A stretch of DNA of 64,000 nucleotides from NCBI GenBank assembly GCA_023621995.1, contig JAMOAB010000005.1:62001-126000 (forward strand), in the 5' to 3' direction. How positions within the stretch are numbered: the first letter of the stretch is position 1; each line of letters opens with the position of its first letter. Shown here piece by piece: positions 1 through 8,912 of the stretch. Source of the DNA: Bacillota bacterium. GTDB lineage: Bacteria; Bacillota; Clostridia; Caldicoprobacterales; Xylanivirgaceae. A program made the translations under genes and the position numbers. Below the pieces are notes generated by a model. That model saw only the letters and a program-made list of their open reading frames with translations, was not told the origin of the DNA and ran no database searches.

Positions 1-1066
1 ACTCCATGTACGATGGACAAAAATAGTTTAGCACTGGCTTATCATCGACAAACGGCTCCCTATTTCTCCTACAGCCACCCCTACATAAGTTAATCCATTT
101 ACATTCCCTGCATTTTGGATCTATATATCTCGATACCTCTATAAATTCTTTAGCTACTTCCGATTGTACAATTTCCTCAACGCCTTTTTCTTTAATGTTG
201 CCAAGATACCATTTATCAATTACATAAAAATCGCATGGATAGACCCCTCCATCGGCCTCCACAACAAATTGGCATTGACATATACCAGACATTCCACAAT
301 TTTCAGGTGGATAACCCATGAGCATACTAACTAAATTGTCAAAATATCTTATGCTTATCATATCGCCTTTTATGATATCTTCATACCATGCATCAAACAG
401 TGTCTTCAAAAAAACGGTAAACCGCTCTGGTGTTAAAGAATATAAGTTGCCTCCCGGCTCTTCGTCTAAAGGATCTAAGCAAGGTATAAATTGTATATAT
501 TTAAAATTATTCTTCTTAAAAAAGTTATATATTTTTATAGGATGTCTTGCTACCATAGAGTTAACTACAAATAAAATATTATACTCAACCCTATATTCAT
601 TAAATATATCTACCGTCTTCATTACCTTGGTAAACGTACCCTTATTAAGGGCATCAACTCTGTTCATATCATGTATGGCTTTTGTTCCATCCAGCGATAA
701 ACCAACTAGAAAGTTGTTATCATGCAGATACTTGGCCCATCTATCATCAATTAGCATGCCATTAGTCTGTAGGACATTGTTTATATTGATGTTCTTTTTA
801 TTATATTTTTCTTGAAACTCTATCAACCTTTCAAAAAAATCTAATCCTACTAATGTTGGCTCTCCTCCTTGAAATGCAAAGGTACAAGCAGTGTCTGCAT
901 ACTCCAAAGCTTTTTTGACTAATATTTCTAGAGTATCTATATCCATGATACCATAGGATTTGGTATCCCTATGATCGGCTATAGAATGATAAAAACAATA
1001 TTTGCACCTTAGATTACAATTGCTAGATGCAGGCTTTATAAGTAAACTTATTACTGGCATATCCAT
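1..1066 (-). CDS. anaerobic sulfatase-maturating enzyme (radical SAM/SPASM), 3' end cut by window edge
   Basis: This protein would oxidise an active-site Cys or Ser of a sulfatase to formylglycine, in the cytoplasm and without oxygen. About 355 residues are visible and the gene runs off the left edge, so only the extreme C-terminus is missing. The radical-SAM cluster motif CNLRCKYC is at residues 17-24, followed by the FQGGEPTL SAM-binding stretch. The SPASM region carries CGMSGIC, a YPCD pair whose Asp matches the conserved catalytic Asp of the family, and CRECKWINLCRGGC; a last Cys sits in NYFCPSY. This Cys spacing is specific to anaerobic sulfatase maturases. An AGAGGTGGG ribosome binding site precedes ATG at 1066; the in-frame ATG at 1060 is equally possible. 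A Cys-type sulfatase, a plausible substrate, lies at 43096-44529. Confidence in the family is high; the substrate is inferred. Confidence 0.9.
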   Translation of the reverse strand, partial: MDMPVISLLIKPASSNCNLRCKYCFYHSIADHRDTKSYGIMDIDTLEILVKKALEYADTACTFAFQGGEPTLVGLDFFERLIEFQEKYNKKNININNVLQTNGMLIDDRWAKYLHDNNFLVGLSLDGTKAIHDMNRVDALNKGTFTKVMKTVDIFNEYRVEYNILFVVNSMVARHPIKIYNFFKKNNFKYIQFIPCLDPLDEEPGGNLYSLTPERFTVFLKTLFDAWYEDIIKGDMISIRYFDNLVSMLMGYPPENCGMSGICQCQFVVEADGGVYPCDFYVIDKWYLGNIKEKGVEEIVQSEVAKEFIEVSRYIDPKCRECKWINLCRGGCRRNREPFVDDKPVLNYFCPSYME

Positions 1067-1365
1067 CCCACCTCTATACTATTTCATAACTATTTTTCAT
1101 TAAAAAAAGGTTCTTCTAACTTTATGATGGTATAAAATAATGTTATAAAGGATTAATATATAAATCTTGCGAAATTATCCCTCTTCCATAAAATTAGAAG
1201 TGCTTAAAAAATATACCGTCTAAGTCATTATATCATGCATCTACTATACAATTACATTCTCTGCAGATCTATAAACAAGTATATATTCTATATCCCTATC
1301 AATCCCATGTATTTATTATAAGCACCTATAAAATTATGACATACACACCCCTTAATAATACTCAC
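1067..1365. other. AT-rich intergenic region, no gene seen
   Basis: Between the maturase start and the leuS terminator I see no open frame with a ribosome binding site, no RNA gene and no strong repeat. It must hold the promoter of the minus-strand maturase gene, but I could not pick a convincing -35/-10 pair in this AT-rich stretch. Confidence 0.5.
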
Positions 1366-1402
1366 TAAAAAAGGGCCAGTAGTATATACTCCTGGCCCTT
1401 TT
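1366..1402 (-). terminator. Rho-independent terminator of leuS
   Basis: On the minus strand a GGGCCAG / CTGGCCC stem (1392-1398 with 1373-1379) around an AT-rich loop is followed by six T residues. It begins just past the leuS stop codon. Confidence 0.85.
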
Positions 1403-1407
1403 CTAAT

Positions 1408-3885
1408 CTATTTTACAACAATATTTACTAGCCTCTTTGGCACCACTATAGTCTTCACCACTGTCTTACCCTCTATTTCATTTACTATCTTATCTAATGT
1501 AAATACAGCCTCTTCTACCTCGTCTTTTGTTGCATTGGTAGGAACAGTTAATCTATCTCTAACCTTGCCATTTACCTGTACCGCAATCTCTATTTCGTCC
1601 TTGACAAGGGCGGCCTTATCGTATGTGGGCCATTTTTGATCGTGAATACTGCCCTTATGACCTGTCATATGCCACAATTCTTCTGCCATATGTGGTGCAA
1701 ACGGAGCCAACATGAGCATCAGTGTATCCAATGCTTCAACCAATACCCAGTTTGTATAATCTTCTTTGGCTACCTCATCTTTATAGCTATACATGGCATT
1801 TACCAGTTCCATTATAGCACTGATGGCAGTATTGAAGTTAAACCTCTCTTCTATATCTATTGTTATTCGTCTTATGGTGTTATGGATATTATACCTAAGT
1901 TTCTTGTCTTGTGGTGAAAGCTGCGAGTCTTTTCTGTCTTCCACATTATCATAGGCATCTTTTAGGTCCACCACAAGTCTCCACACCCTATTTAAAAAGC
2001 GATAACAACCTTCCACACCTTGGTCGCTCCACTCAAGATCACGCTCCGGCGGCGCAGCAAATAGTATAAACAGTCTAGCCGTATCTGAGCCATATTCCTT
2101 CATTATCTCCTCAGGGCTCACCACATTTCCCTTTGATTTAGACATCTTAATACCATCTTTTAGCACCATTCCCTGAGTAAGTAAGTTCTTAAAGGGTTCA
2201 TCTACCGGTGAAACACCAATATCATACAATACTTTTGTAAAGAACCGCGAATATAGTAGATGCAAAATAGCATGCTCTACCCCGCCTATATACTGGTCAA
2301 CTGGCATCCAATATTTTGCATTATCAAAGTCAGCAACGTGCTCTTCATTATTGGGATCGGTAAATCTCAAAAAATAGAAGGATGAACATACAAAAGTATC
2401 CATTGTATCTACTTCCCTCTTTGCACTCCTACCACATTTTGGACACGTTGTATTCACAAATGATTCACAATTGGCAAGGAGATTCTGGCCCCTATCTCTA
2501 AACTCTATATCTGTAGGCAAAAGTACAGGCAGATCTTCCTCTGGTACAGGTACTATTCCACATTCATCACAATATATTATGGGTATAGGTGCACCCCAAT
2601 ATCTTTGACGGGATATGAGCCAGTCTCTCAATTTATAATTCACATTTCGCCTACCACATCCCTTATCCTCCATATATGAAATTATAGCATCTATCCCTTT
2701 TGCGCTGTTCATGCCATCAAACTGACCTGAATTTATCATTATACCTTCATCCACATAGGCTTCTTTTAAATTGTCTATATCAAAACTGTCGTCCTTAGGT
2801 TTTATAACGGGTATTATTGGCATATCATATTTTTGAGCAAACTCAAAGTCCCTCTGATCGTGTGCAGGCACGCCCATGACTGCCCCTGTACCATAGTCCA
2901 TGAGTACATAGTTAGCAATCAATATGGGTACCTTTTTGTTATTTAGAGGATTTCTTGCATATCTGCCTATGAATATACCTTCCTTTTCCGTCTCATCAGA
3001 TGTCCGTGTTATCTCATCCAATGCCTCAACCTTTTTCCTGAAATCCATAGCAGCTTCATAATATTCAGTATTTTCGGTAAGCATATCTACTAGTGGGTGC
3101 TCAGGAGACAGCACAATATATGAGACGCCAAATATGGTATCTGGCCTAGTCGTAAATACTGTAATCTTTTCTTCAAATCCATCAATGGTAAAATCAATGG
3201 CAGCTCCTTCGCTCCTTCCTATCCAATTTTGCTGCATAGTCTTTACCTTGTCTGGCCAACCATCTAATTTTTCTATATCCTCTAACAATCTATCTGCATA
3301 TTCAGTTATTTTAAAGAACCACTGGGCCAATTCTTTTTTCACCACGTGTGAATCACATCTCTCACATGCTCCGTCTACCACCTGCTCATTGGCAAGTACA
3401 GTTTGACACGATGGGCACCAATTTACCTTTGACTTTTTCTTATAGGCTAAGCCCTGTTTATAAAATTGTAAGAACATCCACTGGGTCCATTTATAGTAGT
3501 CAGTGTGACACGTAGTTATCTCCCTATCCCAGTCATAACTAAGGCCCATCTCTTTGAGCTGATCCCTCATATGTTCTATATTTGTTGTCGTCCAGACACT
3601 AGGATGAGTTTTGTTTTGTATAGCTGCATTCTCTGCAGGAAGTCCAAAGGCATCCCAGCCCATAGGATGGAGAACATTATATCCGTTCATTGTCTTATAG
3701 CGAGCAATTACGTCACCGATGGCATAGTTTCGTACATGACCCATATGCAATTTTCCAGAAGGATACGGAAACATCTCTAATAGGTAGTATTTAGGCTTAG
3801 AGCTATCTTCAGTACGCTTGAATATATTAGCATTTTCCCACTCTGTCTGCCATTTTTTCTCTATTTTATGAAAATCATAGTTCAT
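1408..3885 (-). CDS. leuS: leucyl-tRNA synthetase
   Basis: Class Ia synthetase that charges tRNA-Leu in the cytoplasm. The start is set at ATG 3885 ([13 protein letters not shown]), because a GGAGG sits eight bases upstream of it; an in-frame ATG at 3900 would place that GGAGG inside the gene. The protein is then about 825 residues, normal for bacterial LeuRS. The HMGH form of the HIGH motif lies near residue 48 and KMSKS near residue 580. The CP1 editing domain between them contains [13 protein letters not shown], and four CxxC-type zinc motifs are visible (CPSC, CERC, CDEC, CPKC). Expression is controlled by the Leu T-box just upstream, and an intrinsic terminator follows directly. Confidence 0.97.
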   Translation of the reverse strand: MNYDFHKIEKKWQTEWENANIFKRTEDSSKPKYYLLEMFPYPSGKLHMGHVRNYAIGDVIARYKTMNGYNVLHPMGWDAFGLPAENAAIQNKTHPSVWTTTNIEHMRDQLKEMGLSYDWDREITTCHTDYYKWTQWMFLQFYKQGLAYKKKSKVNWCPSCQTVLANEQVVDGACERCDSHVVKKELAQWFFKITEYADRLLEDIEKLDGWPDKVKTMQQNWIGRSEGAAIDFTIDGFEEKITVFTTRPDTIFGVSYIVLSPEHPLVDMLTENTEYYEAAMDFRKKVEALDEITRTSDETEKEGIFIGRYARNPLNNKKVPILIANYVLMDYGTGAVMGVPAHDQRDFEFAQKYDMPIIPVIKPKDDSFDIDNLKEAYVDEGIMINSGQFDGMNSAKGIDAIISYMEDKGCGRRNVNYKLRDWLISRQRYWGAPIPIIYCDECGIVPVPEEDLPVLLPTDIEFRDRGQNLLANCESFVNTTCPKCGRSAKREVDTMDTFVCSSFYFLRFTDPNNEEHVADFDNAKYWMPVDQYIGGVEHAILHLLYSRFFTKVLYDIGVSPVDEPFKNLLTQGMVLKDGIKMSKSKGNVVSPEEIMKEYGSDTARLFILFAAPPERDLEWSDQGVEGCYRFLNRVWRLVVDLKDAYDNVEDRKDSQLSPQDKKLRYNIHNTIRRITIDIEERFNFNTAISAIMELVNAMYSYKDEVAKEDYTNWVLVEALDTLMLMLAPFAPHMAEELWHMTGHKGSIHDQKWPTYDKAALVKDEIEIAVQVNGKVRDRLTVPTNATKDEVEEAVFTLDKIVNEIEGKTVVKTIVVPKRLVNIVVK

Positions 3886-3922
3886 CAAATCAGCCTCCAT
3901 ATTATTATCATTTTAAGTATGT

Positions 3923-4125
3923 AAAAACCCCCCGTCCTGTTTAGGGACGAGGGGTAACCCGCGGTACCACCCTAATTGATTAAAACAAAGATCCTCTCAT
4001 ATCATCGATAAGGGAATGACCCCTATATAACATCATACGAGGCGAGTTCGATAACTTAGACTGCTGATTTCCACCTTCCATCAGCTCTCTTAAAGTCCAG
4101 TTTTATCTACTACTCCTCTAGTTAT
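3923..4125 (-). promoter_or_regulatory. Leu T-box leader with terminator, upstream of leuS
   Basis: A tRNA-sensing leader that lets transcription reach leuS when uncharged tRNA-Leu binds. Reading the minus strand, an AGTAG loop-E element and an AGAGAG...GGTGGAAATC distal Stem I come first. GAACTC follows, with CTC (4046-4044) as the Leu specifier codon. The antiterminator T-box AGGGTGGTACCGCGG lies at about 3958-3973. The competing terminator is CCCCTCGTCC / GGACGGGGGG followed by TTTTT at about 3923-3955. The specifier agrees with the downstream gene. The 5' boundary is approximate, and the leader promoter probably overlaps the end of rsfS. Confidence 0.93.
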
Positions 4126-4136
4126 ATGACTATATG

Positions 4137-4493
4137 TTATAGTCGGCTATCTATTATCTCAACTTGGGCATCGGCCCATAATCTTTCCAGATCGTAAAAC
4201 TCCCTCTCCTCACTATGGAAAATATGGACTATGACATCTCCATAGTCGAGAGCTATCCACCTACTAGTCTTATTGCCATCTCTACCCTTTGGATAGATAC
4301 CTTCACTTGCCAATTCTTTTGTCAATTCTCCATATAAGGAGCTTACTTGAGTCTCAGAACGTCCGTTGGCAATTACAAAATAATCAGCGATGATAGTCAA
4401 TGGATATACTTCTAAAAGCACTATATCATCAGCTTTTTTATCTCTCAAAATATCTGCTATTTTTAAAGCTAATTCTTTTGATTTTAAAGGCAA
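4137..4493 (-). CDS. rsfS: ribosomal silencing factor RsfS
   Basis: A 118-residue protein of the RsfS/Iojap family, which binds L14 on the large subunit and blocks subunit joining when nutrients are scarce. Family landmarks include KKADDIVLLEV near the N-terminus, ADYFVIANGRSETQV in the middle and WIALDYGDVIVHIF towards the end. The start is TTG at 4493, chosen because GGAGGG lies about seven bases upstream; no ATG serves better. It follows nadD and yqeK in the same direction, the usual clostridial order. The LytR/LCP gene often found between yqeK and rsfS is absent. Confidence 0.93.
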   Translation of the reverse strand: MPLKSKELALKIADILRDKKADDIVLLEVYPLTIIADYFVIANGRSETQVSSLYGELTKELASEGIYPKGRDGNKTSRWIALDYGDVIVHIFHSEEREFYDLERLWADAQVEIIDSRL

Positions 4494-4587
4494 ACTCTTC
4501 CCTCCATTCGCCTACTAAAAACCTTTTTAGGCTTGTTATATCTATGATATTCAACTTATGGCCCTTTGTCAACATTAATTTTCAATC

Positions 4588-5184
4588 TTACCATGGATTT
4601 GGCATATTTTTATCTTGAATCATAGAAAATCGGAGAATGTCATTTCGTGCGTCTATCGTATATGGATGTATAAGTGCTCCCTTTGACAGTATGTATTCTA
4701 TAGTATTATCCACTGCCATTAGAATGGCCTTATCTAGATTAATCTCCACCATATCCCTTATTTTATCTATACCTTCAAATGAACGTCCGGGTTCAATGTA
4801 GTCGGCAATATATATTATTTTCTCTAGCAAGGTCATATCTTTTCTTCCCGTTGAATGATATTTTATTGCCATGAGTACGTCAAAGTCATGTATATCAAAA
4901 ATATGGCTTGCCATTCTTTCACCTAATGGCCCATGTATAAGAGCTTTTTCTACAAGCATAATTCCGTCTATATCTGCGTTATATTCTACACACATATCTA
5001 GCATTTTATCATCGGGAATACATTTCGCACAGTCATGCAAGAGCCCCGCTACTGCAGCCTTGTTTGCATCTTCTCCATACCTTTCAGCAAGCTCAACAGA
5101 TAATCTCATCACTTCTATAGAATGAATATACCGCTCTTTATCTAAATATTTTCTGAGTTTATTCTTCATAATCTCCATACACAT
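4588..5184 (-). CDS. yqeK: YqeK family HD hydrolase (symmetrical Ap4A hydrolase)
   Basis: A 198-residue HD-domain phosphohydrolase. Members of this family split diadenosine tetraphosphate into two ADP. Metal-binding residues are visible as the early His in IHSIEVM, the HD pair in GLLHDCAK, the His of HGPLGE and KYHSTGRKDMT, and the Asp in YIADYIEPGRSFEG. The start ATG at 5184 has GGAGG five bases upstream; internal Met codons at 5178 and 5169 are less well placed. It sits 14 bases after nadD and is co-transcribed with it and rsfS. Confidence 0.92.
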   Translation of the reverse strand: MCMEIMKNKLRKYLDKERYIHSIEVMRLSVELAERYGEDANKAAVAGLLHDCAKCIPDDKMLDMCVEYNADIDGIMLVEKALIHGPLGERMASHIFDIHDFDVLMAIKYHSTGRKDMTLLEKIIYIADYIEPGRSFEGIDKIRDMVEINLDKAILMAVDNTIEYILSKGALIHPYTIDARNDILRFSMIQDKNMPNPW

Positions 5185-5198
5185 TCATGCCTCCACTT

Positions 5199-5834
5199 CT
5201 ACTTATAAAGAGAGTTTTCTTCTATATATTTTAACACAGTATCAGGAACTAAATATTTTATACTCCTGTCCGCCTTTATATACCTTCTAATATGGGTGGA
5301 GGATATATCTATCAGTGGACCATGGGCAAAGAGAATCTTTGCACTATGTACTTCGGCAAGATATTCCCTCTCAAGCTCCAGTTCTTCATCTTTAAAACCC
5401 CACCTTTTATATACTACAAATATACATCTTTGAAACACATCAGTTGCCCTCCTCCAACCTTTAATCTCAAAGAGGGTATCACCACCTATGATAAAATAAA
5501 ACTCTGTTTCGCATCCATATATATTATAGAGCTCTTCTAAAGTATCTATTGTATATGTCTTGCCTGGACGTCTTATCTCTATATCACTTAAACTGAAATA
5601 TGTATTATCCTCTATAGCCAGAGAAACCATTTTATATCTATGTTCGGCACGGGCCACCTTACTACTGGACTTGTGGGGAGGATTACCTACAGGAATGTAT
5701 ATGACTTCGTCCAAATCATATTCTTGTCTAACTGTCTCGCCTATTATTAGGTGCCCCATGTGTACAGGATCAAAGGTGCCTCCCATAATGCCAATCTTTT
5801 TTGTGCTATTTTCATCTGTCATCTTCATAGTCAA
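5199..5834 (-). CDS. nadD: nicotinate-nucleotide adenylyltransferase
   Basis: Adenylates nicotinate mononucleotide in NAD synthesis. The nucleotidyltransferase motif GGTFDPVHMGH is near residues 18-28 and the C-terminal ISSTHIRRYI motif near residue 177; the overall length of about 211 is normal. The start is uncertain. TTG at 5834 has GGAG about seven bases upstream, while ATG codons follow at 5828 and 5822. It is the first gene of nadD-yqeK-rsfS. The leader region to its right is shared with the divergent plus-strand gene at 6022. Confidence 0.95.
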   Translation of the reverse strand: MTMKMTDENSTKKIGIMGGTFDPVHMGHLIIGETVRQEYDLDEVIYIPVGNPPHKSSSKVARAEHRYKMVSLAIEDNTYFSLSDIEIRRPGKTYTIDTLEELYNIYGCETEFYFIIGGDTLFEIKGWRRATDVFQRCIFVVYKRWGFKDEELELEREYLAEVHSAKILFAHGPLIDISSTHIRRYIKADRSIKYLVPDTVLKYIEENSLYK

Positions 5835-6021
5835 TCAAACACTCCAAACATTGTAATATACATTTCTGTCACTATTATATACCATATTATAATTATTTAA
5901 ATTATATTTCAAGAATATGGTTCAATGAATTTGAAGAATTATATGGATAGCTATATAATTCTCGAAAATTTGACTATAATATATAGTACTATAAGCAAAT
6001 GAATTGGAAAGGCGATAAGCT

Positions 6022-6966
6022 ATGATAAAAAAGTTAAAACAGATAAGAGAAATAAAAAACAATTATAAAATCTATGCAAACGAATGTGACTATAAAAAGA
6101 CCTTTACAGCAAAAATATTGGATTCAATATCCATATGTATAGTTGTATGGCTAACTAGTTTTCTACTAGGAGGGGCTCTTACCAAAAACATTGTCATTGG
6201 AATGTTATTTTCATTAGCACTCTTAACATGCACCACTATAGTTCTCCATAGAAATTTTAAAATGAGTTATAAGAATTTACAAAAAAAGTCCTATAGAAAA
6301 ATACGTATAGAAAAGATAAGGGAACAGATAAATCAACTCACTCCAAATGAGTTCCAAGAGCTATTAATTAAAACTCTTTTAGAAAGTCAAATAATATCTA
6401 GGTCAATTATGAGAGACAGTTTTATAGAAGGAGTGACAACTAACCGTAGATATGCCATACAGTGGCATATGGAAGATGGACAAAAGATAACCAATTGGAA
6501 TATTGTTGAAGCCTTCGCTAGAGATATGCAAAGCCAAGGTTTTAATCATATTATATTTGTTACTAACACCGAATTTGAAGATAAATGTCATATACTAAAA
6601 AAGTGCTTTCAAGACACTAATATATACCTCATAGATAGAGAGTGTCTAATCAATCTGTTGGCAGAGAGCAAAATTGGACCTGATGATGTCATAATCGAAA
6701 GTATAATGGAAAAGAAACGCCAGTATAATATTCAAATAGCAAAGACAAAAAAGAATGACATAATAACTAGAAAAAAGATAAAGACTTCAATTATCTACGC
6801 CACCATATTTCTTGCATTGGCATTTATAGTTAGAAAATATTCTATATATTACATAATCACATCTGCTTTGTTCTTCGTGCTGGCCATACTCATGCATATT
6901 ATAAGTGGAAAAAAAGATATCCAATCCCATGATATAGTTGACATTAAAAGGGGAGTAGAACAATAA
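6022..6966 (+). CDS. four-TM membrane protein with a degenerate Mrr-like nuclease-fold domain
   Basis: No close relative is recognised by name. Two hydrophobic segments (residues about 34-52 and 57-76) are followed by a soluble part (about 80-250) and two more segments (about 256-270 and 274-293). The soluble part follows the Mrr-type restriction-endonuclease pattern: LTPNEFQELLIKTLL, a strand with RRYAIQWH where active enzymes have QxK, a helix, then HIIFVTNTEFEDKC and IYLIDRECLINLL. The usual catalytic DGGxD appears as RDSFIEGV and the QxK Lys as His, so the active site looks lost or altered. It is the only plus-strand gene among the minus-strand genes of the obgE-nadD block. The ribosome binding site is modest (AAAGG about ten bases upstream). 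The fold assignment is inference from pattern only. Confidence 0.6.
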   Translation: MIKKLKQIREIKNNYKIYANECDYKKTFTAKILDSISICIVVWLTSFLLGGALTKNIVIGMLFSLALLTCTTIVLHRNFKMSYKNLQKKSYRKIRIEKIREQINQLTPNEFQELLIKTLLESQIISRSIMRDSFIEGVTTNRRYAIQWHMEDGQKITNWNIVEAFARDMQSQGFNHIIFVTNTEFEDKCHILKKCFQDTNIYLIDRECLINLLAESKIGPDDVIIESIMEKKRQYNIQIAKTKKNDIITRKKIKTSIIYATIFLALAFIVRKYSIYYIITSALFFVLAILMHIISGKKDIQSHDIVDIKRGVEQ

Positions 6967-6980
6967 ATATAACTACTCCC
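6951..6980 (-). terminator. hairpin between convergent genes
   Basis: GGGAGTAG and CTACTCCC pair around a 14-base loop, overlapping the end of the plus-strand gene. On the minus strand the stem is followed by CTTTTAATG, a weak T-run, so it most likely ends the obgE transcript. On the plus strand no T-run follows. Confidence 0.55.
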
Positions 6981-6992
6981 TCGTCACCAGTC

Positions 6993-7202
6993 CTATTCTT
7001 CAATATTTTCTTTACGAGTTTTACGCCTATGGGCTTCGTAGTTGCGATCACCTTTTTTCCAACCGGTTCTAGTCTTTTCAACTACAATAGTCTCATGCGT
7101 ATCAATGACAAAATCGTCCTTTGCAGCACAGTAATATATAGATTGACCCTGCTTGCAATTTTGACAGTGAATACATTCCATGGTCTCTTGCTTGACCCCC
7201 AC
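6993..7202 (-). CDS. small cysteine-rich hypothetical protein
   Basis: A 69-residue protein whose N-terminus carries CxxCxxC and a further Cys nine residues on (C10, C13, C16, C25), a plausible small zinc or iron-sulfur knuckle. The rest is highly charged, with a Lys/Arg/Glu-rich tail. The family is not recognised. The start is uncertain: GTG at 7202 or ATG at 7181 (MECIHCQNCKQG), neither with a strong ribosome binding site. It lies 23 bases after obgE in the same direction and before a hairpin, so it is probably the last gene of that transcript. Coding status rests on position, the ordered Cys spacing and the lack of an overlapping gene. Confidence 0.6.
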   Translation of the reverse strand: MGVKQETMECIHCQNCKQGQSIYYCAAKDDFVIDTHETIVVEKTRTGWKKGDRNYEAHRRKTRKENIEE

Positions 7203-7225
7203 TTCTAAATATTATTTTTTAAAAG

Positions 7226-8500
7226 TCATTCAATAAATTCAAATTCAAGGTCATTAACTTGTACCGTATCACCGTCCTTAACGCCTTTTTTCTTAAGGGC
7301 ATCTACTATTCCCCTCTTTCTTATCGTCCTTTGAAAATATTGTAGCGATTCATAGTCATCTAGATTGACCCTTCTCATGAGATCATCTATAAAAGGACCG
7401 TAAACTCTAAACACACCATCCTCAACATCAACATGGTATAGTGTTCTGTCGACTGGCTCTACATATACTTCCACCTCATCTTCAGCATATGGCTCAGGTT
7501 CAGGAATAGTGCTAAGTAGATCCCATACTTTTTCTAATAGGGATTTAAAACCTTCTTGCTTGACAGCGGAGACACCAAAACACTCTGTATCCCTATTTGA
7601 AAGATAGCTTTTTAAAGCTGCAAACTTGACATCTGCACCAGGCAAGTCATATTTATTGGCAACTACAATCTGGGGCTTTTCTGCAAGTACAGAACTATAT
7701 GCAACGAGCTCCTTATTTATCTGCTCATAGTCAGAGATAGGATCCCGCCCTTCCATCCCTGATATATCTATAACGTGGAGCAGTACACGAGTCCGCTCTA
7801 TATGACGTAAAAAATCGTGTCCAAGACCAACACCTTCATGTGCTCCTTCGATAAGCCCAGGTATATCAGCCATGACGAAAGAGCGCCCTCCGCTAAGTTC
7901 TACAACACCTAAGTTAGGCTTTAACGTAGTAAAATGATAGTTAGCTATCTTAGGTCGGGCAGCAGTTAACACCGAAAGAATTGTGGATTTCCCTACATTT
8001 GGATAGCCTATCAGTCCAACATCTGCTATGGACTTGAGCTCAAGGGTGATCCAAAGTTCTTGTCCCCTCTCTCCATCTTGAGCAATTCGAGGAGCTTTTC
8101 TAGTAGAAGTTGCAAAATGGGTATTCCCCTTGCCACCCCTGCCACCCTTAGCAATTATCTTCGTCTGACCATCCTCTACTAGATCAGCAATTATTCTATT
8201 TCCTTCATCGTCTTTTACTATGGTGCCAGTGGGAACATGTATGACTAGACTCTCACCATCTTTACCCTTCATCTTTTTCCCCTGCCCGTTTGCACCCCGG
8301 CCTGCTTCATATCTTTTCTTATATTTAAAATCTAATAGAGTTCTCATGCCAGAGTCTGCCTTGATTATAATGTTACCACCATCGCCACCATCGCCACCAT
8401 CAGGCCCCCCATGGGGTACAAATTTTTCTCTTCTAAAGGATATGGCGCCATTGCCACCGTCGCCACCCTTTACAAATATCCTTGCAATATCAACAAACAC
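7226..8500 (-). CDS. obgE: Obg family GTPase
   Basis: Essential ribosome-associated GTPase acting in large-subunit assembly and stress control. An N-terminal glycine-rich Obg fold (about 1-155) comes first. The G domain follows with GYPNVGKST (G1), DIPGLIEGAHEGVGLGHDFLRH (switch II, G3), NKYD (G4) and GVSAVK (G5). A C-terminal OCT domain of about 75 residues ends the protein. The start is set at GTG 8500 (VFVDIARIFVKGGDGG), with AGGGTG six bases upstream; an upstream in-frame GTG at 8509 would overlap that site. A terminator separates it from rpmA, so it probably has its own promoter or relies on read-through. Confidence 0.96.
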   Translation of the reverse strand: MFVDIARIFVKGGDGGNGAISFRREKFVPHGGPDGGDGGDGGNIIIKADSGMRTLLDFKYKKRYEAGRGANGQGKKMKGKDGESLVIHVPTGTIVKDDEGNRIIADLVEDGQTKIIAKGGRGGKGNTHFATSTRKAPRIAQDGERGQELWITLELKSIADVGLIGYPNVGKSTILSVLTAARPKIANYHFTTLKPNLGVVELSGGRSFVMADIPGLIEGAHEGVGLGHDFLRHIERTRVLLHVIDISGMEGRDPISDYEQINKELVAYSSVLAEKPQIVVANKYDLPGADVKFAALKSYLSNRDTECFGVSAVKQEGFKSLLEKVWDLLSTIPEPEPYAEDEVEVYVEPVDRTLYHVDVEDGVFRVYGPFIDDLMRRVNLDDYESLQYFQRTIRKRGIVDALKKKGVKDGDTVQVNDLEFEFIE

Positions 8501-8574
8501 TTTTATCACCCTATATCATAAGTATAGCAATATTATACAATAAAATTAACATTTTTACTCATAAATTTTAAAAT

Positions 8575-8612
8575 AAAAAATCTATCGCTCCGAGGGCGAT
8601 AGATTTTTTATT
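8575..8612 (-). terminator. Rho-independent terminator after rpmA
   Basis: AATCTATCGC and GCGATAGATT form a ten-base-pair stem followed by a T-run on the minus strand. It directly follows the rpmA stop codon and separates the rplU-prp-rpmA unit from obgE. Confidence 0.88.
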
Positions 8613-8912
8613 TTAACTAAGTGCTACAGTTTCCTCCACTGGATATACACTTACCTGCTTTTTGTCTCTGCCTTTTCTCTCGAACTTTATTACTCCGTCA
8701 ACTAATGAAAATAGAGTATCATCTTTGCCAATACCTACATTCATACCTGGGTGTATCTTTGTACCTCTCTGTCTAACTATGATATTACCTGCAACTACAT
8801 ATTGGCCATCGGTACGTTTAACTCCCAATCGTTTTGATTCACTATCTCGTCCGTTCCTTGAGCTACCTACACCCTTCTTCTTTGCGAAAAGCTGAATGTC
8901 CATCTTAAACAT
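8613..8912 (-). CDS. rpmA: 50S ribosomal protein L27 with cleavable N-terminal extension
   Basis: Structural protein near the peptidyl-transferase centre. The first residues, [10 protein letters not shown] followed by [11 protein letters not shown], match the Firmicutes extension that the Prp protease removes, and the next gene upstream encodes Prp. In mature L27 the flexible N-terminus reaches the P site, so the uncleaved form should be inactive. Residues [26 protein letters not shown] are typical L27 core. GGAGGTGAACTAG precedes the ATG. It is the last gene of rplU-prp-rpmA, before a strong terminator. Confidence 0.97.
   Translation of the reverse strand: MFKMDIQLFAKKKGVGSSRNGRDSESKRLGVKRTDGQYVVAGNIIVRQRGTKIHPGMNVGIGKDDTLFSLVDGVIKFERKGRDKKQVSVYPVEETVALS

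Noticed and set aside
318..815. 165-residue open frame on the plus strand
   Set aside because: It lies opposite the sulfatase maturase, whose cysteine motifs and reading frame are unmistakable; no ribosome binding site precedes it.
3953..3975. tRNA-like GGTACCGCGG motif
   Set aside because: It is the conserved T-box antiterminator sequence of the leuS leader, not a tRNA gene.
8374..8415. Repeated CCACCATCG units
   Set aside because: They encode the glycine-rich Obg fold (GGDGGDGG) and are explained by codon use, not by a repeat element.
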